Part shown: piece by piece, positions 34,130 through 43,319 of the stretch
Layout: every line of letters starts with the position of its first letter
Numbering within the stretch: position 1 is the first letter of the stretch
Assembly: GCA_963920635.1 (NCBI GenBank)
Contig: OY987299.1
Span: 67,872,692 to 67,936,691, forward strand
Length of the DNA stretch: 64,000 nt
Direction: 5' to 3'
Source of the DNA: Pseudeuparius sepicola
Lineage: Eukaryota; Arthropoda; Insecta; Coleoptera; Anthribidae
The notes under the pieces: model-generated
Database searches by the model: none
The model's input: the letters and a program-made list of their open reading frames with translations, nothing else
Told to the model about the DNA's origin: nothing
Position numbers and translations under genes: made by a program

Positions 34130-34540
34130 CAGGGTGTCTGGTAAGTATGAGGCAATCTCACAGGAGCAGGTAGGGGCGTCAAAATATTACGATTGGGTTT
34201 AACAACTACGGGTCAGATCTCAATAGTTACTGAGATACAGGGCGTTGTAACTCTTTTTTTCAAATTGCATTATGGCAACATCTCCCAAAATAATCAAGCT
34301 GCTGAACTGAAATTTGACACTGCTGTGTTTTTGGCGATGGAGAATAAGCTAATAGCACTTTTCAAAATTTGGACCCTTAAAACTAATCACAGTTGACCAT
34401 GTGTTCGGTTTTTAAAAAAATTGAATAATGCATTGAATGCTATTTTCAGAGAGCTATTCAAGAAAAAAGCCTTTCAGAATCGGTGCACAAATGAAAATTT
34501 CAGAGGGGTGGCTGACCCTTAAGTGGTACACACTGTATAC
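34130..34540. mobile_element. chimeric mariner-type fragment with two unlike ends
   Basis: The left edge reads CAGGGTGTCTGGTAAGTATG after TA. The right edge, AGTGGTACACACTGTA at about 34520, belongs to the family of the 55091-56482 element. The two edges do not match, so this is a junction of two truncated elements. Confidence 0.5.
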
Positions 34541-34631
34541 GCCACAATTATAGCCGTGTTTTTGGAATATATGTTGTGGTGTCCACAATGACCAGCTTCT
34601 TGGTAACGTTTTACCGCTTGATTTACTCCAT

Positions 34632-34973
34632 TTATGAGTAAATTCCTGCCAACTTTTTTTGAGTAGCAGAAGAATGTTCGCAGTCGATTTTGCCGGAATT
34701 TATAAATGTTATGGTAGAATCAGAAAATTTTGCCGTAATTAGTGCCCAATGATCTCTGTCTCTGATTGTTGCAACTATCAAAAAACTAGGATCTAATTGA
34801 TCGCTATATTCAAAGATCGCCAAGCATTTGGCTGACAGAATTAGCAAGGCATCAGGATACTTTTTTGCAATAGATTGGATACTATAATCAAGTGCAAAAT
34901 CGGTCAACCACTTTTTCGGAGATAATGACTCGAATGTTCCCACATGATAATACCGGAGAAGGGTGTGGTACAT
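34632..34973 (-). pseudogene. Ulp1/C48-like cysteine protease fragment
   Basis: The 113-codon frame contains KKWLTDFALDYSIQSI, resembling the WL.D..I..YL motif of Ulp1-type proteases. DRDHWALITAKFSDSTITFINSG matches the catalytic histidine region HW.L...; the following aspartate expected in YDS is replaced by INS. The cysteine region is absent. Proteases of this family cleave SUMO-like modifiers in hosts, and transposons such as MULEs also carry them. Fragmentary and probably non-functional; the family call is moderate. Confidence 0.5.
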
Positions 34974-35029
34974 TTTGCCATATGCATAATTGTCATAGTA
35001 GTTATTATTTTTAACTAAACCGTTTGAAT

Positions 35030-35510
35030 AAATAAAGAAAGAAAGAAAGAACTTTATTTATTTAAATAGGAAACCCTAATATACAAATGATTGACTTATA
35101 GTTAACTTACTTAGTAGGGAGCCAACAACAGTCATAACACATATACAAATATGTAACAAAATAATTTGAATGTGATACACAACGACCAGAAAAACATACC
35201 TTACTAATAATTATAAGAAAGCACAAATACAAGGCATTAGTTTACTAATTGGTTTTAATATCATCTAATAATCTTTTCCTAAAAATTCTAAGCGAGGTCG
35301 ATCTCTTAACCTCATCCGACAACATATTGAACTCCCTGAATCCCTTGAAAAAGAGCGAGTTCATTGAATTCCTATTACCAAGTCTATCGATGTGAAAGTC
35401 GCAGTTTCTTCTTGTGGAATAATTGTGAATGTCAATGTTTAGACTTATAAATTCCTGAAAGTAAGGTGGGGCCAAGTTGTGCAATATCTTAAATATGAAA
35501 ACCATAAAAG
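35030..35510 (-). pseudogene. RT-D, 3' end of a non-LTR retrotransposon
   Basis: The minus-strand frame 35505-35245 reads MVFIFKILHNLAPPYFQEF and ends RSTSLRIFRKRLLDDIKTN, the typical tail of jockey/CR1-type reverse transcriptase proteins. The 3' end near 35035 has a GAAA-type microsatellite tail (aaagaaagaaagaa on the plus strand). Only about 480 bases remain. It separates the YqaJ-like gene from the Ulp1-like fragment. Confidence 0.72.
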
Positions 35511-35514
35511 GAAA

Positions 35515-36105
35515 AGGGGGCGAGAAGGCAAATGTTCCTTATTGTCTTTGTTTATTTTTATTTTTTCAATGGCTAATTCACCTTCCCAAATTCTTTTTAT
35601 GATGTTCTTTTCTGGTGAGACGATGTGGGGTACTAAGTAGAGCAAGTAGAAGGATTTTAAATTTTGACACATTTTAGAATCCCAAAAATGTCATCCTTGT
35701 TTATTCTCTCTACATTCATGCCACCCAAGTCCACACAATGAAGTTCCATCAATCTCGCTCGGTTATATGAAGCATTCCCTGTACTTGATAATAATAATCG
35801 GTACTTCTGCGCAAATTCCCATCGTTGTCTAGCCATTTTATAAGGCCTTTATCTCCGGTTCTTTCAAGGTGAATAAAACGAGCCTTATAAGGGCATCTTA
35901 GGTAAGGAAACTTTGAATCTTTGGTCCTTAAAACTGAATGACTTAATAGTCGTTTGGCAATGTTTGATAAAGTATTTCCTGGCCGTGGTGGCGTCGCTCG
36001 TACCGGTGCTGACTTTTTAGACTGCATGTTTTTCTGCCTTCGACCGACCTTGGTTCGAGGCAGGCGCATGCATATGTCCTTAAAGAAAAACACCGCTATG
36101 GCCAA
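35515..36105 (-). pseudogene. YqaJ-type exonuclease domain, decayed
   Basis: The frame from 36105 includes MQSKKSAPVRATPPRP, YLRCPYKARF (the E-x-K-C-P region with E replaced) and GLIKWLDNDG. It then has DYYYQVQGMLHITERD, the glutamine-rich signature of the YqaJ/lambda-exonuclease family. After an in-frame stop WNFIVWT follows, and after a frameshift VERINKDDIF. A further shift leads to NLKSFYLLYLVPHIVSPEKN, matching the end of the domain (FY...LLPEIV). Such proteins are DNA exonucleases of phage or transposon origin. RT-D then cuts the frame at about 35510. The similar fragment at 1370-1459 suggests a repeated family. Confidence 0.75.
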
Positions 36106-36396
36106 GAGCGCTGGACAAATGTAGGTTCACGGTATTACTCCTAAATAGCTTTATCCGTGTGATTTACTAATTGTCCTACACTCACTGGGATTACTACGGT
36201 TTTCTAGGGTTTTCCGTAGTACTTGAGTGAATGCTATCCTAGTTCTATCGGGAAAAAAGTCGGCCCTAGCCGCAAATGGCAACGAAGACAAAATAATAGT
36301 AATTGCCCCCCTCCCCCGCACAAGCATGTGGTTTCTTCTGGGGTACTCCTAGTTTGGAGTACTGTGAGGGTGAGAATTATTATTATTATTATTATC

Positions 36397-36560
36397 CCGA
36401 CTCAGCCAAAAGGCATTCGCACTCCCTCTACAGGGAACATTCACTCAGATCCCGGGCATCCCGGATACCAAAAGGATCTGGCTCGGACGAGACCCTTGCC
36501 ATGTTATCGGGCCTTAGGTGACATTGATGTTGTTGGACGATCCTGCATTCCCCATGAATT
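36397..36560 (-). repeat. second Dong/R4-like 3' fragment, in TAA repeats
   Basis: The reverse complement matches the 3' untranslated end of the retrotransposon at 32680-32813 (AAGGCCCGATAACATGGCAA and CCGAGCCAGATCC). It is flanked on both sides by TAA/TTA repeats (36376-36396 and 36561-36590). This is a short 5'-truncated insertion. Confidence 0.82.
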
Positions 36561-36590
36561 TTATTATTAGTATTATTATTATTATTATTG

Positions 36591-37411
36591 AGCTTCAATG
36601 CGGTCAGTCATTTTCTTCATTCGGTGGTCCATAAATTGCAGTCTCGTTCAACAGTTCCTAAAAAATATTTTTCGTGGTTTTCCTTAGATAATTTTCTCAA
36701 ATAATTGAGGCATTTTTTGTTTTATGTATAGCCCTATTTGCGTTCATGTCCGATTTTCCCCTTTTTTTGTACTCACCGGTGGGCTTCCTTATAGCCTCTT
36801 TTTATTTAAGACAGGAAAAATCGGACTTCCGGTGAAACGGTTGCTCATGCGCCAGTTTTTTTAGAGCGGTATGCTCCGCTTTACCCGGGATAGCTTTCGT
36901 CAGAGAAAAATATTTCCCAGGGGTCTGTGGTTTGTCGAGGATAGGGCATAAATAAAGGATGCTAAGCAAAATTAACACGGTTTATTTGGTACAATTTTCA
37001 AGAGTATGTGATTATTTACTATAACGTTCTTTTTTACTTCGGAATTACACTTTTTACAAAATTACTTTTTCTTTGCAGTCGGTCTGATTTTTGAAGATTA
37101 AATATTTGACAAACGGAAATTTATACTGTTTAGTGTATTTCCCGTTCTGATTTCCCTTTCTAGATGCGGGGGCTTCCTTATAGCCTCTTTTATTAAGACA
37201 GGGAAAAACAGAACCTTGGCGGAACGGAATGCTCAGGCGCCAGTTTTTTAGAGCGGTATGCTCCGCTTTTACCCAGGATAGCTTTCGTCAGAGAAAAATA
37301 ATTCCAGAGTGCAAATGTGGTGTGTTTGAGGGATAGGAGCACAATCAAACAATATTTCAAGACATCGTATATTGATTAAACAAAGTAGGCAATAAGTTCT
37401 TAAATAAATGG
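36591..37411. repeat. tandem-like duplication, LTR-like
   Basis: A block at about 36780-36960 recurs in the same orientation at about 37165-37340, some 385 bases later. Shared strings include GGCTTCCTTATAGCCTC, GCGGTATGCTCCGCTTT and GATAGCTTTCGTCAGAG. Each copy has a TATA-like CTATAAGG on the minus strand. They may be parts of LTRs related to the next element, but no internal region lies between them. Confidence 0.45.
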
Positions 37412-38400
37412 TACAAAATAAATTCGGCGAGTCGCGATCGGGGGGGCCCACGGGAGTTCTGTAAGTAAAAGAAACAACGCGACTTTAGTATTAATCTAGG
37501 GTTGCTAGGCGTGGCTTGCTTGCGGTACTTTAATTGCCCTACCGGTTAACGTAAGCCACGGAAAAGCTAGAGGCAAGCTCAAAATATTCGGTTCGGATTC
37601 TAGGTTACGGTTAAGCAACGGATTTGACGGCTAGCAAAGTTCGGATAACTAAGGGCCGCGGTAGGCCGTATGGTAGAGAATATTCGAAGAGCTAAATTGC
37701 TAGCACGTTCCTCGGTTGTCTAACCTGAACTAAATTATTAATAAATGCGTAATTAGCTAAAGGGCCGCGGTAGACGGACGGTTGGGGCAAAGTTCACACT
37801 TTTCCCCCTGGTAGAGACTATTCGAAGAGCGCAAAATACTAACCTGGTAGCGGGCAAAAGACGAAAGACGGGCTCCGTGGCGGCCGCCGGCCGTCTTATA
37901 GCCGGCTCCCACGTGACCCAGCGGTGGGGCGACGGCGGCTCATTGGTCGGCGTCGCCGACGGGAATTCGCAAGCGATCCCCTCTCGCTGCGGCGGCTGAC
38001 GGACGGGCAGAGCGGCTAAGGGATGAACCACCCCTGGCGCGCCCTCAGCGGCGGCTTCCTTGGATCGGCGATGTCCTAAATACCCGGTTTCCCAAAAAGA
38101 ACGGTGATTCTAGCTGCAATTTGAGTTAGTAACCCGGTTCTACCCTTATTCGGTATCCCTCAACCCTTATGGTAACATAAGAATTTATTATTAAGCGGCG
38201 GAAAGCCGGAAAATACTCAAAACCAGGATTTAATTAAATGCAATTAAAATCGATCGAATGTCGGCCTACTATGTAGAAAAAGTCATCGGTATGAATATAA
38301 AACTACTACGGCGGATGGCCGGCCGCTGAAAATAGCGCGGCGGAAGAATTAAGTGGGTGTAAAATAAAAATTAAAACTGGAAATTAGTAACTTCGTTACA
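37412..38400 (-). repeat. left LTR-like repeat of a minus-strand retroelement
   Basis: The last 326 bases (38075-38400) match 41288-41613, ending in the same TAGTAACTTCGTTACA. On the minus strand both begin TGTAACG, as LTRs begin with TG. A TATA-like CTATAAGACGG on the minus strand is at about 37893-37903 and a CCAAT-type ATTGG at about 37940. A 110-base internal duplication ('aagggccgcggtag') starts at about 37650 and 37760. The left border is uncertain. Confidence 0.5.
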
Positions 38401-40230
38401 CACCTCTTTCTTCCTCAAAAAAAAAAAGTTCATTTTGATTTTTTTTTACTTGGGACACCCTGTATCAGGCAGTAATCGTGTGTCGGGTGCATCGGTTAGT
38501 GGGCGCAAACGGAAAATCATTTTCCCTAGGAACCTACATCAAGCGACTGCGGTGCGCCGTGTCACGAAGTTTTTTTTTGTCGGCGGGCGGCAGGCGGCCG
38601 CCCGATTGAAATTTATAGCTTTCAATGCGGTCGAAGAAATTTTGTGTATCGGAATTTTGACAAGAAGGGTCTACGGAATATCGGAAAACTATCAGAAAAC
38701 TTCTCTGTTGAGTACGGAAGTTCTAATTGGGGTGTTACGGTCGAGAATTACAAATGGTCCCTACGTAGTTATGCCTGGTTACGTAACGCAAACGTTTTGT
38801 GTGGACTGTCGAGCGAATATTTAAGGTCACAAGAATTTTTGGTCGGTGGCTACTCGGTGCAGTGCCGGACCTTTCTTAGTACAGAATGCGAATATCCCGC
38901 GTTACGCTTTTTTTATGATATTCGGCCAACTTGATTTAATATCTCGAAAGAACTAATTTTCTGTTCCGTATCGGTTTCTGCAGACTACGTTTTTTTTATA
39001 TCGGTTACAGACGGACTCTTAAAATTCGAGGAGAACTATTCTGGTTTCATGACCAAGCGTATTTGGTTGTCGGATTTATGTAGGAATGTTATTAGCGGTG
39101 TGGCGACGTATAAGAAGTTGGGAACAAACCGGCGGTACCAGGAAATAATTCCTAGAAAGTTCTACTAAAGTTACCACGTGTCCTACATTTTTGGTTGATT
39201 GACACCTGATCTGCCAGTTATCGGTCTTTTTTTTAATTTTTAAATTGGCGACAGTGAGAATGAACTCCATGAATGACGGGAAAAGAGTAGGCACGGAAAA
39301 CGAGCTAATCAGTACGGAAATGAACTGTAGTCGTTTTTTTTGTTTTGAACGGTAAATAGACTTTACAGTGATCGGTGAAATAGATTTTACATGTACTTTA
39401 ACTAGATACATCGGTAAGAAAACGATGAGCTTGGTAAAGTATCTGGTTGACAGATCAACGGTACTATTTTTTTTTAGATACGGATTACGCGGGCGGTAAA
39501 CTTGTTTTGTCGAGTTTAAATTTAATAAACGGATTTTGTGTGAATCCAGAGGTGTTGCGCCTCTCACATATTCAAATAGCGGTGACTCGGTGTCCAAATA
39601 TTTTCTAAATTGGTTAGTATTTCTGTCAGATATTACTGAGAGCGGTAAGTGATCATTATGGTCGGATAGGTCGGTCACGGTGCTCACGGCGGTTTCCGCG
39701 AGTTTCGGTATTTTTGTACGTTCCATAAAAACTCCGTGTTTCAGTTTTGGAACCAGAAAATTCTGCGAGCCTGGTTATGTCACCCGTGGCGGTCTCCACA
39801 GGTTCCGGCGACATAACAGCTCTCGTAGAATTTTCTCGGTCGCGGTCGGAAACTTCTATAAGGTCGGGTGCGCTCCCCGCGGCGGTTTCCACGGATCTTC
39901 GCCGCTTGTCGTCCCCTGTAGAAATTTCCCGGTTTCGGTTCGTCCCGCTGGTAGAAGGCTCCGCGAGGTCGATCATTAAATCTACGGCGGTATTCGCGGA
40001 CTTAGTTAATCCCTCGTCCCTCGCAGAATCTTTCCGCCAATGGTCGGAATCGCGGTGGAGAACCTCTACGAAGTCGAGTTTGCTACCGGCAGCGGTGCCT
40101 ACGGGTCCCTGCAACCTTTCGCCCCTTGTAGAAATTTTCCGATATCGGTCCGGAATACCACAAGGACAGTTCCGAGACATGGTTTCCGGGCTACCACACA
40201 GCGAGCAAAATAACTTCGGTGTGCCAGTAC
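38401..40230 (-). other. CpG-rich interior between the LTR-like repeats
   Basis: No reverse transcriptase, integrase or protease is visible, so the element would be non-autonomous. CGG or CGGT recurs roughly every 20-30 bases, unlike neighbouring DNA. A mariner-type right end (GGGACACCCTGTA) is at about 38450. Two overlapping minus-strand frames cover 39076-40180. Confidence 0.45.
39076..40180 (-). pseudogene. repeat-containing open frames of unknown function
   Basis: The frame 40180-39656 (174 codons, MSRNCPCGIPDRY) consists of degenerate repeats of about 43 residues containing STR...PVETAAG..DLIEVSDRD. The next frame, 39726-39076 (216 codons), begins with the same kind of repeat (ETAVSTVTDLSDHNDH), so the two are probably one frame broken by a shift near 39690. 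It starts about 70 bases inside the right LTR-like repeat, where a gag gene would lie, but I recognise no gag domain. Charged and serine/threonine rich, with no membrane segment in the repeat part. Confidence 0.4.
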
Positions 40231-40248
40231 ATTAGTAACTTCGTTACA

Positions 40249-41613
40249 TTACAATAAAAAAAAAATAGACATCGCCGGCCCAGAGAGGTCCATCGATCTG
40301 TAAGAAAGGAAAGAAAGCGTTGTTAATTAGGCAGTGCAGGATTTACCTTTAAATAAACAAGCTACGAGCAAATCAGCAGTTATGCTGCGCAGTGGCACGC
40401 TCTAAAGTTCTCTAGCCTCTAACTATTATGCGTGTCCCTACTAATGGGGTCGTAAAACTAGGGGTGCACTAGCAGGAGGTTGGTCCGGGAACTCTCGCCA
40501 TTCCAACCACAGTTACGGAGGATTTTCTTTTCTTAACCCTTTCGGGACTGCGGCCGCCTGAGGATCTGTGCCCAGTGGACCACAGCAGGAAGCGCATGCG
40601 TGTATGTACGGTTCCGGTCCTTAATTGCAAAACAGCCATTACATAACAACAGATCTTTTCACAATATAAATCATTTTTTGCATGCATCCACATGCCAATG
40701 AGTTTGTGTTCGAATTTATTGATGTATTTAAGTGCACTAAGTAAGTTTTTCTTACGAGAAGGACCACCCAACTAGATGCCATTACTAGAAAATCAGCCAA
40801 TGACATTAATTGGGGGCATGACCAATGTAAAGTAGGCGTTCCAATGTATCCGTAGTCAACGCGCGTCCGTCCGGTTCCAGTCTTTTCTCATGCCTCCCTG
40901 CTTGCGTTTATAGTCGGTTCCGGTCCCACTGACCCAACTTTTATATGCGTGTTTGTCCGGGTCCGGTCCCGAATGGGTTAAGGAAGGGGGAAACTAGGGG
41001 GGAACAACCTAACGATACTCACCCGGTATATATATCGGCACAATGGGTGCCGAAGAAGAAGCAGGCAGAAGGGGGCCCTCCTCGGCGACCGCAGCCTTTT
41101 TATATTGTGTGGCGGCGCCATCATCGGCGAGTGCGCTGGCCGCCCATTGGTCGGGGCCGTGGCGAAGGCTCAGGTGATCGTCCCCACTCTTCTGGTAGCC
41201 AAAACAGTCGCCGGGGGTTAGGCGGGCAGATAGGAGTGGTTGCACCCCGTTCAGGTCTCGGACGGTGGTCTCTCTGAGTCGGGCTTGTCTCATTTACCCG
41301 GCTTTCCAAAAAGAACGGCGGCTCTAGCTGCAATTTGAATTAATACCCCGGTTCTACCCCTTTTCGGTATCCCTCATCCCTCTTGGTAAAACAAGAATTT
41401 CTTATTTAGCGGCGGAAAGCCAGAAAGTAATCAAAACCAGGATTTAATTAAATGCAATTAAAATCGAATGTCGGCCTCCTATGTAGAAAAAGGATCATTG
41501 GTGTGAGTATAAAAACTACTACGGCAGACGGCCGGCCGCTAAAAATAGCGCGGCCAAAAAATCAAGTGGGTGTAAAATAAAAATGAAAACTGGAAACTAG
41601 TAACTTCGTTACA
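40249..41613 (-). repeat. right LTR-like repeat, carrying a piggyBac MITE
   Basis: On the minus strand this would be the 5' LTR. It begins TGTAACGAAGTTACTAG at 41613, has a TATA-like AATATAAAAAGG at about 41094-41105, and shares 41288-41613 with the left copy at about 90 percent identity by eye. The left border is set near a further TTAGTAACTTCGTTACA at 40232-40248. A piggyBac MITE interrupts it at 40537-40977. Confidence 0.48.
40537..40977. mobile_element. piggyBac-type MITE, second copy
   Basis: CCCTTTCGGGACTGCGGCC at the left and GGTCCCGAATGGG at the right lie between TTAA sites (40533-40536 and 40978-40981). The sequence is the reverse orientation of 16375-16784 with an extra block of about 30 bases near the right end. 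Non-coding. Confidence 0.87.
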
Positions 41614-42015
41614 AATGTCACGTTCCCAAAACTCGATGATGATAAGACAATATCATCTTCTTCGCGTTCATCCATCCCCTTCTTTTCGATACGTTCGAGA
41701 GTTTTCTTTAAGGTCCTGCATTCAAAGTTACTCGTTTTTGTGGCATCTTACGACGTCATTGTTGGGAAGCAGACATTGTGTTAATCGATTAGACCTCAAT
41801 GGAGGTGTAGCAGTTTTACTGGAAGTTGCGGAATTTTTCGAAATATACAAAATGGTCTCTTTATAAACTGACAAAACACGTTTTTTCAGGATCCTGAATA
41901 CTCTGATGCATTTCTGGTTTAATTGTTTGTTCAGTATGAGATGTTTAGTTAACTTAAATCACACTTCAACGTTACTATTACTGCCGCAAATTCGTCAATA
42001 TTTTTAAATTCAAAA

Positions 42016-42641
42016 CTACTCGCCAATAATTCTTTGTATATTTTTCTTTTTTTTTTGATCAGCCTCGCATTTGTCGATATCATTTGTCATTATTAAAAAA
42101 AAAATACTGCAAAAAATAGAGACAAGTGTAACTCCATCTAATGTGTTTTCATTAGTATCAGCCCCCCTAAATGTCTTTTCCAGATACTCTAACAAAGTCA
42201 TTTGGTTAAAAGCTTCCAAAGTTGCATTTATATGGGCATAACTAAAATCGGTTACAACCCTTGAAAACATAGGCCAATGTTTTTTCTCTCTTAAGCAATA
42301 CGCTTTGAACTTCCTTAGCCAGCTGGAAATGGTCACTGCATCATGCTGACTGGTATTAATCTTCTACTGGTATTAATCACTCCTGCATAGTAAAATACAC
42401 GTGTCTTTAATATGGAACCAGTAGCATCAAAGTGCAATACGGGCAAACTATTCCTAGACCTACACATTTTGATAATTACTAATTGCTCTTTGCTATAGAC
42501 ATAAACTTCCAGTGGCTGTGCCACGTGTTTTACATATGAAGTATTATTTCTTTGCATTAGTAACATATCTAGGATGTCATCTTGATGACGATCAAATTGT
42601 GCAAGTTCTCTGCCAAGCTTGTTTTTGATGAAAATGTCAAT
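42016..42641 (-). pseudogene. MULE/NOF-like transposase fragment
   Basis: Read from 42641 the frame gives FDRHQDDILDMLLMQRN, then SRNSLPVLHFDATGSILK and RVFYYAGV. After a one-base shift near 42340 it gives DAVTISSWLRKF and SRVVTDFSYAHINATLEAFN. The aspartates in FDATG and VTDFS are placed as in MULE-type (MuDR superfamily) transposases; I associate the pattern with insect NOF/FB-like proteins from memory only. The upstream part is cut by a mariner insertion at 42645. Confidence 0.5.
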
Positions 42642-42644
42642 ATA

Positions 42645-43318
42645 CAGGGTGAGTTTTTTTCGATGACCACTATGGGGATCTCGGAAACTAGCAGAGCTAG
42701 AAGAAAGGTTAAATGGGGAAAGAATTGCGGTTTTGAATGCTCAATCAAATTCCCCTTTTGGATTTTTAAAAAAGTTTATGGCTTACTAGATATTTTGAAA
42801 AGAGTGTTTTTTGCTATTTCATCAGATCTCTGTAGCTCCGTTATTTCTGATTATACAGAAAAACTGTAGAAACAAAAATTGAGATAATTTTGGGCTTAAT
42901 AAGATAATCGATTCCAGTTTTAATGTTGTTTGTGATTTTTGAGATATGACATAAACTTGTGTTTTTTTAAATGTAAATCATAGTTGGCTGTGGCCTTATC
43001 AAATCAGCCATTTTTTGAGTCGTCCAAGGATATAATACTCGGCATAGTTATTAAAAAAACAGAGCTATGGCTAATTTTCTGTTTTTTTTTTTAATTTTCA
43101 CATAGAATATTTTCATAATTATGTTCTATTTTATTATAAGACATACTTCAAAGTTTCAAATATTTTATTTTTAGCTGGTGACAAAATGTAACAAAATAAA
43201 ACAAAAATTATCATGATGGAGCTCCACCACATAGTTATTTGCCCGTAAAAAATTACCTAGATCAGCTCTATCCAAATAGTTGGATAGGGAGAAATAGACC
43301 TATTTCCTGGCTGCCCCG
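42645..43318 (+). mobile_element. truncated mariner-type element, same family as 53571-55082
   Basis: It begins CAGGGTGAGTTTTTTTCGAT after TA and matches the left arm of the 53571 element for about 550 bases. It then enters a transposase fragment on the plus strand (HDGAPPHSYLPVKNYLDQL) containing the second aspartate. The sequence ends abruptly at 43318, where the foldback begins. Confidence 0.75.
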
Positions 43319-43319
43319 A

